DNA from: Endomychus coccineus
Taxonomy: Eukaryota; Arthropoda; Insecta; Coleoptera; Endomychidae
Length of the DNA stretch: 64,000 nt
Reading direction: 5' to 3'
NCBI GenBank assembly: GCA_958510875.1
Contig: OY294071.1
Location: forward strand, 37,850,581-37,914,580
Positions 50,201 to 61,179 of this stretch are shown piece after piece (position 1 is the stretch's first letter; every line of letters begins with the position of its first letter). Below the pieces are notes generated by a model that was not told the origin of the DNA, made no database searches, and saw nothing but the letters and a program-made list of their open reading frames with translations. Made by a program: the position numbers and the translations under genes.

Positions 50201-53200
50201 TTTGGGGTCAAAAATGGAGTAAAGCTTTGCAATTTTTTATTGGTCCCAAGTTATAAAACCTAGCGCAAAAGTTGACCATGCATGGTGTTAATCCATAAAA
50301 AAAATTTAAGATTTTTTTTTGAGTTTTAGAGGAAAGTGAGGTTAGGTAACGAAAATGAAAACTCAAAAAATAAGGAAAGTACGGGATTTAGATGGTCGTG
50401 TATGAAATTAAAATGGTCGTATTAAAAATACCTATCAAATACTTTTTCTGAGCGTTGAAGTATTAATTTTTATAAGCTAAAGTTCGCGCATACGGTAATG
50501 TATAGTACATAAGTTGCGCGAATTTGAAATTTCGTCCGCGCGCTTATCGTTTAATTGCGCTTTTATATTAATATTCTTACAAGTGGATGATTGATGACTC
50601 TATTTAATATATTTTCTTGATTTAAAGGAAAAAAATCATTAAAAAATATTTATAACATCATATATAACACCCCCCCAAAAAAAAGCTATTTTATATATTA
50701 TAATTTAATGAAGATAAATATGAGTGACCGTTGTAATAAAAAAAATTACTTAATTCATAATGACTCAAAATATATGTATATAGTTTATAAGTAAAAAATT
50801 AAGTATTCTAAAGAAAAAATAAAGAAAAATATTTTATTATTCTGATAATTTTTTTATTGTAAAATATTATGATTAGAGTCATCAATCATCCACTGTAAGT
50901 ATTTTAATATAAAACGCAGTTAAACTATAATAGTATGATAGAATTAGCAATAAATGTCGGTAATTTTTGCATAATTCTGAGTTCGGAGAAAAAAATTGCT
51001 TTAAGTAGATAATGATACAAATTGAAGGAACTAAAATCGAACTTTTCAATAGTCGCAACAGGTCCAAAAAAATGGTAAAAATGGCCAAAACCGGTTTTTC
51101 GCGTCGGAAATCGTCGGATTGAGTTAAAAAGAAAAAAGCAATTGATGACCTTAGGCGCGGTAAAAAGACGGAAAAAATGAGCTGCGAATGAATCCGATTG
51201 GACCAGCGGTGACCCCGCAAATTGCAAAAAACCATCGATTTTGCTCGAAATTTCAAATATTCATAACTCTTGTTCTTTTAAAGATTGAGAGCTGAAATTT
51301 TAATAGGTTGTAGCTTTTGTGCCAACCAAATACCACACAAAAGTAAGATCGTATGTACACTTTTTGCAAACCGCAGCTTAATGAAAAAAAAAACACTTTT
51401 GTAAAATGGCCCTGAAAAAGTTGTGGTGCGGTAATGCGCTATTTTTTCACGGGGTCATCTTCTTCAATAGTTAATGAACCGCTTACCACATTTTCAACCT
51501 CTTATCTTTCGTAAAAGTTGCTAAAACAATTATTTTAAATAATGGTATTTCGTGCGCTTGGCTGTGTGGCGCGCGTGGAAGGGAGAGCTGACGCGCTGGG
51601 CCACGCACACTCTACCGCAGCTCGGCTATCCGGCGTTTTTGAGCTTATGGTTTCAAAATGCAAACGCTCGTAAAAAAAAACAATATCTCGGGAACTGAAG
51701 TGAAAAACAAAATATTTTGTAATGTTTTTCGTATATTACCACTTACATTCAATTTTTTAGTACAATATGTACTAAATACGTTTTATCAATGTAACTTTTC
51801 AATTTTTTGTATTACTTTTTATCTTTATTTGATATATTACAATAAAAAATATGTTAAAATACCATACACATTTGAAAATAGCGAAGAAATAGTAATAATG
51901 AATAGATCGAATAGCGAAATGTATTTTTTTAGAATACTTCCGACATTACTAGAAGTTTGAAAATACGCGCAATCTTAATATTATTGAATGGTAGTACGGA
52001 TTAAAAACATCGATTTTCGAGCAAGGGTTCCCGAGATATTGTTGTTTTTTACGAGCGTTTGCATTTTGAACCCATGCTCTCGAAAACGCCGGATAGCCGA
52101 GTGGATAGTGTGCGTTGGCTAGCGCGACGGCTCTCCCTTCCACGCGCATTATTTAAAATAATTGCTTTAGCAACTTTTACGAAAGATAAGAGGTAGAAAA
52201 TTTGGTAAGCTGTTCAGCAACTATTGAAGAAAATGATCCCGTGAAAAAAATAGCGCATTACCGCACCATAACTTTTTTAGGGCCATTTTACAAAAGTGCT
52301 TTTTTTTTTCATTAAGCTGCGGTTTGCAAAAAGTGTACATACAATCTTATTGAAATTTTGTGTCGTTCTTGGTGGGAACAAAAGCTACAACCTATTTCTT
52401 TCAGCTCTTAATCTTCAAAAGAACAAGAGTTATGAATATTTGAAATTTCGAGCAAAATCGATGGTTTTTTGCAATTTGCGGGGTCACCGCTGGTCCAATC
52501 GGGTTCATTTGTAGCTTATTTTTTCCGTCTTTTTACAGCGCATAAGCTTATTAAAAGTATTTTTCTTTTCAACTCAATCCGACGATGTCCTACGCGAAAA
52601 ACCTGTTTTGGACATTTTTACCATTTTTTTTGGACCTGTTGCGACGATTAAAAAGTTCGATTTTAGTTCCTTCAATTTGTATCATAATTATCTACTTAAA
52701 GCAATTTTTTTCTCCGAACTCAGAATTAAAAACTCCAAAAAGCTAATTCTATCACACTAAAGCGCGCGAACGAAATTTCAAATTCGCGCAACTTATGTAC
52801 TATACATTACAGTATGCGGGAACTTGCGCTTATAAAAATTAATACTTCAAAGCTCGGAATAAGTAGGTAATATAATACCTAGGAAGTCTCAATTTGAACC
52901 TCAAACTTGGAAAAGAGCATTCTTTAAAATAATTCAGGTTTGAGAAAAAAAATTGAATAATTTCGAGGTTATGGTCGAAAACATTAATATTCCATATCTC
53001 AAGTTTCGCTTGGCCGATTTTGATAAACTTGGGCTTAAAATAAAGGTTTTTAAAAATGTATTTTTATGAACAAAGTTTGGTTGCTGTATAACTTGTATGG
53101 GATCTCTGAAAATCAAGTTTTAGGATAGTCAAAAAATTTCAACTGTCCATAAAATGGACAGAAACTTGTTAGAGTGGGTTTGACATATATTATTCGATAG

Positions 53201-56132
53201 GCATTTCTGATACGAACATACACGACCCTCTAAACCCCGTAGTTTCCTCACTTTCTGAAAATCTAAAAAAAATTCTTAAAAAAATTTCCGTGGATTAACA
53301 ACATGTATGGTCAACTTTTGCGCTAGGTTTCATTACTCTATCATAACTTCGAATCGATAAAAATATTGTCAAAATTTTACTCCATTTTTGACGCAAGGTC
53401 CAAAAGAGCCTCAACGCGCATGCGCAGTAGGTGTCGGGTTGTTCATTTTGATAACATCTACAACTTTCATATTGAACTTTTTTCGATTAGAGTTGTTCTT
53501 TTCAAAATATTTAAAAAAAACTCAATTTCAATTTTCGCAACTGGGTGGGAGTTGGCCCCCAAAAATGTCAGGGTCTTTTCCGGTGCCCCAATATCTATAT
53601 AAATCGACCCCTAACTTTTAAATGGCGGAAAAAACGTTTTTAAACCCCTGAGCGACTGGACTACTAGGTGAATGATTGCCCCGACGTTTCGTTTTCGATC
53701 GATCATAATTAATTTTTTTTTAATACGGTTTTTTAATTAATACAAAATACAAATTTTTCAGATATTTTTCATACTACATTCATTGATAAATGATATGTGA
53801 TGGTCCGATTACGTGTCAGATTAGTTTCAGCACTCATCATTTTTTGGAAACGGGCAAGCTGTTAGAAGTAAAAAATTTGTGAAATGAAACAGCCTAATGC
53901 TCAAGAAGAATCAAAAGTTGGAGTTGACAAGAAAAAAATATTATTTTCAATAGTAGACCTCTGCAGATACCTAACATTGGAAGTCTTTTCTTCCGAATGA
54001 ATTCCGTGTCACAGAAGTCAACGTTCGCCAACCATTACAGGTGTCACCTTCAGGACAGGTTTAAGGCATGAACCCGAAACTGATTCTTCCAGTGTCTGTA
54101 CCGACAACCTTGTAAATTTGAATATAAAATTGCTGATGAAAAAAATCAAAACATAATTAAGACATCCTGAATGGATTGAACTCTTAAGTAAATTAATTAG
54201 AAAAAATTTCACAATAATGAATCCAATCGGACAAACATACTCACCGATTGCAGTTGTACCATGAGCTCCCATGAGGTTCCCAAGGTCCTAAACATACCCA
54301 ACAAAAGTCTGCTTTACAGTTTTGGCTTTTGCATACCATATGATTACATCCACCATCCTTCTCTATTGTCGCGTTGCATTTAGGGCATTCTTTGGTATTT
54401 GCTGCTATCCAATTACTAGTTTCAGAATCATCATCACATTTCTTAATCCATTTTCGTAGTAAATGACATTTAACAGGATCATGCCAGTTTTCACCACACG
54501 AAAAACAAAATGTATGATTACATTTGCATGTCACTCTATGTGGTTCCACATATTGAACCTTTATGGCATTACTACAATCTGGTGTTGGGCACCATCTTAA
54601 TAAGCGGTTACACTGGAAGAATAAAAATTTATTGAATTGGATTTCTGAGATTGAATTAGAAATCTTTCAACAATAGAAGTTCTAAACAGACAACTAATCA
54701 CATCTATAGGATGTTTTGTTTATGTGGATAATTAGCTATAAGGGAAATCAAGAAAAATGGTAACCCAAGTTTGATCAGTTTCCATAAATATCTACTGTAG
54801 TTCAATTCTCAATAATAGTCTGATGAAATTTCTGGAGAAAAAATAAACCCATGAATGTGACAACCTAGTTGGATTTAGTTCAATTTACTAGTTTAAATAT
54901 GTACTTTGATGCAAAATAAATATTTGAAGTAGGGAGGCATATTTACAAGATCATACCTTCATGTAGTAAACCCCTTGAATTAAATTCTACTTTATACTGA
55001 GTTATACTCCCTTAAATAAGTATTTATTGTTTGGTTTACACAGAAATTTTGCTTAATTTTATTTATTATCTCTTTTGAATTATATTATGTAGGTATATTA
55101 GGTTTTTATGGAACTTTTCTACTCTATCTCTAAAATATTTGAATGAACTTCCATTTAAATTAATACAATGGTCAACAATTCATCAATATAATAATTAAAG
55201 TGAGTCAAAAAAACATTCATGCATTATTCTCTTTACTTCTTTATAACAATCTTCAGAGTTCATATTATATATTTTAATATTATTTACCTCTACAAAACTA
55301 TTAGTAATGAGATGTTGATATTTAAGCCTAACTTTTGTATCTCTTACTAGTCTCATGACACTTGCATCATCTACAAGAATATCACATCCATGTGCTGCAC
55401 ACGCTATAGTTTGCCCTACCCCTTCTTCCATTATTTTGGTAGTTAAATATTCACCCCAGCAATTTGTACAAAAGCGATGACCACATTCTAATCCTGTCAT
55501 ATGCTGCAAAAATAATTAATTTAGGATCCTTTGATCTCGCTTCCAAAGTTTACTTACAGAATGTGGAAAAACAGTAAAACATATTTCACATTCTTCAGTT
55601 CCATTTCCTGTCTTTTTCATGGGCTAAAATTAATAGTTCAATAATTAAATATTTGAATAAATCCAATAAACATCAACTTGACAATGGTTACAAACTGAAT
55701 CCAGTACAAACCTTGGTTCGATTGTTTGCACTAATGTTCAATTTTTTGAATGGATTAATAACTCGAGCTTCAGAGAATAATTGGTCTTGGTCCCCATCGT
55801 AGAACCTCTCCATAAGTTTTTCTTTGTCCCATCTGAAGTAATTCAACAATATACGGGTGGTAGTTGCAGGAATCTGGAAACAGAGGTTATGAATGTTTGA
55901 TTCATTTAAACTATTAAGTATATACCTCGACTACATTATTAACTTCTTTTATACAGTCTACCATATGTTGTACGATTTCTTCAGTAGACAAAACTTCGTA
56001 TGGATAATCGTCAGAATCTGTCTGTTTTTCTCTATGACTTGTGACTTCTACTTCCATTGGAAAATCAACATCATCGCCACTAGATTCATTTCCAGAGTCA
56101 ACATCGTCATATGTTTCCTCTTCTGAATCCAT
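44202..56132 (-). CDS. ari-1: E3 ubiquitin-protein ligase ariadne-1 (RBR family)
   Basis: RING-between-RING ligase that takes ubiquitin from an E2 such as UbcH7 onto its own cysteine, then onto substrates, often alongside cullin ligases. Seven exons (transcript order): 55926-56132, 55712-55873, 55558-55623, 55288-55503, 54245-54612, 49296-49712, 44202-44283. These total 1518 nt (505 residues) with consistent phases, the normal size. The acidic N-terminus starts [20 protein letters not shown]-like region contains [23 protein letters not shown]1 has CEIC (135-138) and [10 protein letters not shown] (152-161). The IBR contains [19 protein letters not shown]2 contains [17 protein letters not shown], with catalytic Cys306, and FCWVCLGPW. 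The Ariadne domain ends [14 protein letters not shown]. The start is the ATG at 56132. Introns 5 and 6 hold a 3.7-kb foldback element and Penelope and LINE copies. Confidence 0.97.
44390..45960 (+). mobile_element. Penelope-like retroelement relic with a ~460-bp head-to-head inverted repeat, in ari-1 intron 6
   Basis: Left arm (44400-44863, minus strand) and right arm (44870-45330, plus strand) encode the same peptide start, [19 protein letters not shown] and [12 protein letters not shown], and continue to [16 protein letters not shown] and [19 protein letters not shown] on the plus strand. These segments precede the reverse transcriptase domain in Penelope-like elements. The plus-strand part decays further on, with [10 protein letters not shown] and the 3' block aagttacaaataaaagtgat at 45920-45960, shared with the CPT2-intron copy. 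The reverse transcriptase core is missing. Confidence 0.75.
46222..47810 (-). pseudogene. LINE relic with an internal deletion from reverse transcriptase to RNase H, in ari-1 intron 6
   Basis: Minus-strand pieces in order: a start of the reverse transcriptase ([17 protein letters not shown] at about 47330-47280), then abruptly an RNase H-like part ([17 protein letters not shown] near 47000 and [11 protein letters not shown] near 46830), then a 46721-46320 frame with [38 protein letters not shown] and [13 protein letters not shown], the cysteine-histidine end of jockey/R1-like polyproteins. The 3' end has a gat/atc repeat (46217-46229). Most of the reverse transcriptase is missing and frameshifts are present. 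The block's GC content contrasts with the surrounding intron. Confidence 0.75.
47811..49295. repeat. ari-1 intron 6, left part, with a local ~100-bp duplication
   Basis: Segment 48440-48540 (acttggtatcagaaatcttc ... ccagtggttattgaaagttg) is related to 48690-48800 (aatcggtatcagcaatatcc ... ccactagttattgaaaattg). No gene seen in the remainder. Confidence 0.5.
49921..53661. mobile_element. 3.74-kb foldback (long inverted-repeat) element in ari-1 intron 5
   Basis: Left end GTCTAGTCGCTCAGGG, right end inverted GTCCAGTCGCTCAGGG, flanked by TA at 49919-49920 and 53662-53663. The left half is an inverted, diverged copy of the right half all the way to a unique centre at roughly 51700-51990. Matching landmarks include gtctagtcgctcagg/cctgagcgactgg, gtaggtgt near 50136 and 53428, gcgcgaatttgaaatttcgt at 50517 mirrored at 52770, and the GC-rich block at 51540-51640 mirrored at 52080-52150. 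The left arm lacks about 300 bases present on the right (52880-53200) and has gained a small TTAA element. No transposase was recognised, so the superfamily is inferred only from TA. It sits within a transcribed intron. Confidence 0.88.
50555..50919. mobile_element. 365-bp miniature element with TTAA target duplication, nested in the foldback's left arm
   Basis: Flanked by ttaa at 50551-50554 and 50920-50923. Ends are inverted repeats of about 47 bases: ttgcgcttttatattaatat ... gtggatgattgatgactcta on the left, mirrored by tagagtcatcaatcatccac ... aaaacgcag on the right. The foldback's right arm (52740-52770) has no insert at the mirrored position, so it acts as the empty site. TTAA duplication is typical of piggyBac-type elements; no coding sequence is present. 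Confidence 0.85.
53664..54244. other. ari-1 intron 5, right part
   Basis: No gene. Contains gacgtttcgttttcgatcga at 53683-53702, a variant of the gacgtttcg motif seen at 24967, 37131 and (inverted) 39199. Otherwise plain intron. Confidence 0.4.
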
Positions 56133-56772
56133 TTTCAATGTTAATTGATTTCAATAAATCTCGTGCCAATTGTTACAGTTTACCACTTCAATAATCAGGA
56201 ACAAACAATTCCTTAATACAAATTAGAAATTACAAAACACATGAAAGTCCATCGACAATGGCATTTCTGATTCAGTCTCATTACCAACGGACAAAAAACA
56301 AAAATAAATGTCATTGTCCTGTCATGTTTGTAAATAGAAAGCCGCTAGATAGCACCACTATTTTCTAACTGTAGAGGCAGCCTAAATCCCATAGATATAA
56401 TATGTATGTATATATAATATCTATGTTAAATCCTTATATCTGTGCAAATTATTTCAAATCCTATGTCCTATAATTTGTTTGTGTATTATAAATTATAATC
56501 ACAATGTTCCCAATCGTGATCATAACAGTCATTCATTATATCTGATTATAATATGTATTGTACATAGACAACAGATTGTATAGTTGATAGTTATTTTAGT
56601 TCAGTTACCTATGTGCCTATGAAATTACAATTTACAATATATAATACCATAGTCCTGATGAATGATGAAGGTTTTTAAAAAAGTGAGCGTGAACCTTATT
56701 CAACTCCCATCGTCCATTTTAGCAGATTTTTTACATGAACTTGAGCATGAACCTGTAAAACCGAAATCGTAA
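56133..56772. other. ari-1 5' flank
   Basis: Presumed promoter and 5' leader of ari-1, about 200 bases from the start codon, then AT-rich spacer. The last 13 bases (56760-56772) are the left copy of a direct repeat that flanks the palindromic element on the right. Confidence 0.5.
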
Positions 56773-57749
56773 TATATCTATGGTTTCGGCGTTTACGTAG
56801 TGTAAATTCATAATACTTCAGAAGTTGGAGAATAAAACTCAAATTTTACACAAAACTTTTAACATTTAATTTAAAAATGCTGACAAATTGTTTCACCACA
56901 CTGTGGCATTATCAAAGCGAGGAGTTATCAACTAAAGCTAAATCTAAAAGTATGTCCTTAAATATCAGGGATCAGAATGTGGTGCAAATTGAGGGATGGG
57001 GGTGGATAATGGTGGGAGTGTGTTTACAAAATTGTTAACAAGCGGTGAATTATATGTGTCGATTTGATCATTTAATATTACATTATTATTGTTTTTTGCG
57101 TGTTTCAAAATTTCTATGGATTCTAATATATTAAGTTTATGTCCTTTTTCCTGAATATGTAGAATATCAGGATTAAGGGTGAAATTGTGGTTATGTTCTA
57201 ACAGGTGATTTGCGCAAATCACCTGTTAGAACGCAAATCACCTGTTAGAACATAACCACAATTTCACCCTTAACTTAGAATATCAGGATTAAGGGTGAAA
57301 TTGTGGTTATGTTCTAACAGGTGATTTGCGCAAATCACCTGTTAGAACGCAAATCACCTGTTAGAACATAACCACAATTTCACCCTTAATCCTGATATTC
57401 TACATATTCAGGAAAAAGGACATAAACTTAATATATTAGAATCCATAGAAATTTTGAAACACGCAAAAAACAATAATAATGTAATATTAAATGATCAAAT
57501 CGACACATATAATTCACCGCTTGTTAACAATTTTGTAAACACACTCCCACCATTATCCACCCCCATCCCTCAATTTGCACCACATTCTGATCCCTGATAT
57601 TTAAGGACATACTTTTAGATTTAGCTTTAGTTGATAACTCCTCGCTTTGATAATGCCACAGTGTGGTGAAACAATTTGTCAGCATTTTTAAATTAAATGT
57701 TAAAAGTTTTGTGTAAAATTTGAGTTTTATTCTCCAACTTCTGAAGTAT
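56773..57749. mobile_element. Penelope-derived near-perfect palindrome with a duplicated centre
   Basis: Arms run from 56811 inward and from 57747 inward, nearly identical over more than 350 bases. Each arm encodes the same GIY-YIG tail: HLLEHNHNFTLNPDILHIQ, KGHKLNILESIEILKHAK and LNDQIDTYNSPLVNN, on the minus strand at 57222-56965 and on the plus strand to a stop at about 57596. The centre consists of a 116-bp unit, itself partly palindromic, repeated twice (starts 57161 and 57277). A 13-bp direct repeat (accgaaatcgtaa) at 56760-56772 and 57750-57762 is the likely target duplication. Near identity of the arms points to a recent event. Confidence 0.88.
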
Positions 57750-57762
57750 ACCGAAATCGTAA

Positions 57763-58263
57763 GTTTCAATTACAGATTGCAGTGTCTCAGGACAGTGACG
57801 ACAATAAAGGGGCCTAATCATCAAAGGGTCCGCTAGATCACGAGGTTTTAGCCGCTATGCTGCTGCTAAATGTTATCTTTGTTTACATTCGTTCTTATGA
57901 GAGTACTACGATTATTTTGTGATTTTGTGTTTAATTAATTTTAATTTTAATTTTAAGTATTCTGGTGAGATTATACGTGCTTATTGTACACTTTGTATAT
58001 TGAACATTAGCCTAGTTGTGTGATTGCCCCAGTTGGCGTCCTAATTTTGGTTTAAAATTAAAACTGATTCAAAACCCTTGTGTTGGCGGTGAGTATTGTT
58101 AACATAATGTGTTTAAACGAACTGAAAAATTTAATAAAAGATAGTTTAAAATCCGCGTGGATCCATTCTTGTATGTCTATTGGAATCTATATTTAGTAAT
58201 GACATATTATTACAATTAGATATAAATGGATTTTTGATCTTGCAATTTTAGATTACGAAAACA
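57763..58263. other. spacer between the palindrome and the THAP relic
   Basis: No gene recognised. The segment 57770-57900 is less AT-rich (aggacagtgacgac, agccgctatgctgctgct); agccgct recurs in ari-1's 5' flank (56340), and a related GC-rich block is at 59860-59945. Confidence 0.4.
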
Positions 58264-58422
58264 ATGCCGGGTTGTGTTGCTGTAAATTGCAGCAATTCTG
58301 GGAAAAAAGGGTTTTTGATGAAACGCTTTCCACGGGATCCGGAAAGAAGGAAACAATGACTGATAAAAACGAAAAGGGACAATTGAAGTCCCACAGATCA
58401 CTCATATTTATGTGATTTATGA
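58264..58422 (+). pseudogene. THAP-domain relic with two TGA codons at tryptophan positions
   Basis: Frame MPGCVAVNCSNSGKKGFLMK, then RFPRDPERRKQ, TGA (58357), LIKTKRDN, TGA (58384), SPTDHSYLC and a TGA at 58420. The C-x4-C pair, RFPxDPxRRxQW and the cysteine after H-SYLC follow the THAP consensus, in which both stopped positions are normally tryptophan. No other lesion occurs in the 52 codons. The usual histidine partner and AVPxxF box were not found downstream in frame. Confidence 0.7.
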
Positions 58423-59179
58423 AATGATTCACTTATATTTTATCATGAAAATGTTACTTCAATATTTTGTAGTTAGGTAGTAATCTTTAGCAAATCATTT
58501 TGCTCCTGCTATGTGGGAGAAAACTTGAGAGAATGGTTCTCGGAAACTGAGGGTCAATGCAGTTCCCACTACATTTTCTTTCTCGCAGCCATCAAAGATA
58601 AAAGAGCCTCCAGTTCTAAGAAAGGTGTTATTGTATTTTCAGGAATTATATTTCATATGTATCGTCTCAAAATATAAATTTAAAAGAGTTTTTCTTAAAG
58701 GAAATGCTTAATTTACAATTAAATCTGCCAGACTGTCATAAACTAAAGAATAAGATTATTAAAAGATATGTAACATTTAGATTAAAAATTAATTCAGAAA
58801 AATGTAGGTTGCAATAAAAAAACATGCAAATAAATCTTTTGCTGGTTACTTGTTGTAATTCTAATAGGTATGTTTTGAATGTTAAGTTGATTAAATATTT
58901 TTACAATATCTATTTAATTATAATTAAGTTTAGTTTTATAAAATAAGTTATTTATTGTATTTTTAATTTCTTCACATTTAAATTAGGTTGTTGTGTTCTC
59001 TTTAATAAACTGATATATTTATACCAGTATAATTTGGTAATAAGTCTAAGTTGGTAATCAGTCAAACGGAATTTATAACCACTTTACACAATCTCAAATA
59101 CATGTATTTAGACTGGAAACTATAATAAAAATAAGTTGTGTTTGTATAAGTGTATTGTTATTTTTTTAGTTTATACAAG
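58423..59179. other. AT-rich interval
   Basis: No gene seen. Parts at 58500-58620 are less AT-rich without a sustained frame and could be THAP-relic 3' sequence. Confidence 0.4.
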
Positions 59180-59184
59180 CTTGT

Positions 59185-59260
59185 AGAATAGAATAGAATA
59201 GAATAGAGTAGAAATGGTCTTTATTTCACAGATCCTCTCAATACAAACAGTATACATGGA
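59185..59260 (-). mobile_element. 3' end of a short non-LTR element with pentamer tail
   Basis: (gaata)n at 59188-59208 followed by gaaatggtctttatttcaca; read on the minus strand this is AATAAAGACCATTTC followed by a TATTC repeat, a typical LINE 3' end. Confidence 0.5.
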
Positions 59261-61179
59261 ACATATAGATATACAAAGAATGATGATGGATGGTGAAATA
59301 GTGTCACGTAAAAGAATTACCTCAATCCTAAAATAACATTGATTTAGACATATACTTATTATGCAAAATTGCTATTTATGTATTCATTCTAAACATGTAG
59401 AGATATTACATGTTTGGAGAACCTGTAATATAATTTTTTATATCATCGGTAATAAATATATTCTATTCTAATAAATAAGTTGAATCAAAACAATTGTATT
59501 ATTTCATAAATCCGCACTTTTTATTCTAGATTTAATTAGGTATATTCCAGGGATTCAGGGAGAGTTTGCCAGCTTACAATATTAGTTGATGGGTTAAATA
59601 AAATAAAACAACTTAAATTAACCTGATATTTACCTTGGTAATCTTTTTTATATTAATTTCCTTCATATGTCGTCTTAAACAACATTACGCACCAAAAAAA
59701 AAAAGTGTGCGCAATACCGTATTGCTCGCAGTTTTTATAACATAATTTTAATTAGGTTCATTCCAGGTAGAGTTTTTCTGCTTACAATATTAGTCGATGA
59801 GTTAAACAAAACAACTTGATTCAACGCCACATTACAGCTATGCTGCAAATATTTAAATTAACAACGTAGCAGACGGACGGAGATTAGCGCCAATTGCCGT
59901 CACTGTCCTGTTTGAGTGTCAAACACGCGCCATCTAACGAAAATTGTACGTAACAATCTGTGCATAGACATCTCTTTGGAATTATAACAATCTAAAATGA
60001 TTGAAATTGGAGATTTCTTTTCAATTTGTCTGGTTTGTACTCTGAACATATTCATTCTATCAAATATCTACGGCTGGTACATCCTAGTACTTGTACATCA
60101 CATCGTAATTGTCATACACCTAACAAATGACATCAACAATTCAATTGTTGCATTTGTGACGATTTAAATATGCTCATTGCGTCACAGTAGCTTATTCATG
60201 ATTTGCGAGCTAACAGTATACCAATAATTGAAATTCCATTAGGTCCGCCACTGTCCAGTTCGCCGCTCACCCATTTGCCATATCCGACAATGATATTTCA
60301 CCCAAGAAACTAATGTCAGATCGTCATCATGGGTAAAATCGGGGTTTTTAATAATTAAATCTTATCTTTTGAGCCAATTAGCATTAGATATAAGGATCCA
60401 TATCCAGTTTTACTAAATTAAATACCGATAATATATTTATAATTGGACTAATACCCAAAAGGTATTTGGAATTTAGAACAAGACTTGTGACTTGTAAATA
60501 TCCTCAGTATCTTATGACGAGGTAATATTTACTTTTTATTGAATTTTTTTTCTAAGCTCAATAACCAGCTGAGGATGCGCAATAACCAGCTGAGGATGCG
60601 CAATGTCGTCACCCAAAGTTAATTTTTAGAATGAATTATACAAGCCATGTTCCATGTAGAAAAAACTGTTGATAAGCAACCGGTTAAGTCAGTGATAAAG
60701 TGATTTCATAATTGCATTGAACTGTCATCAATGTCAGTTTTGCTCAAATCCAAAATTGATTCAACGCAAGCGCAGTCTTAAATTGTCAATATTATATTCA
60801 AATTTACCAAAATCATGTTTGAATCGGGCAGTAGTTCTGGAGACCGATATGAATTAAATAAAAATCAATGACTGAAATCATGAAACATGGAAGTGTAGGT
60901 TTATTTTATATTAATCTTTCTTAGCACGGTTGAGTTAAACCTAATAGAACACCGTAACCTTGAAATGATATATAACTAGTTTCGCTTGCAGCAAAAAACA
61001 ATTCGTTCGTACGAACTAGTGTCATAAGGTTGATCGTCGAAGATAATATACAAGTAGTGATCCGTATTATCTGTTAACTCTTACGTAAATTGTCAACGTT
61101 TCGTTCGAAAATTGTGAAACCATTGATTGCTTACTAATTACTATATAAGTAACAGCAAAGATAATCAAAAATTCAAGCA
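59261..61179. other. AT-rich interval with one small tandem repeat
   Basis: No gene recognised. A 21-bp unit (caataaccagctgaggatgc plus g) occurs twice in tandem at 60559-60600. Confidence 0.5.

Noticed and set aside
51658..51960. 100-codon plus-strand frame in the centre of the ari-1 intron foldback
   Set aside because: AT-driven composition (N, Y, F, I, K), no domain; could be the unique centre only.
57161..57393. Repeated short units resembling a CRISPR-like array
   Set aside because: Only two 116-bp units, self-complementary and part of a Penelope palindrome in a eukaryotic genome.
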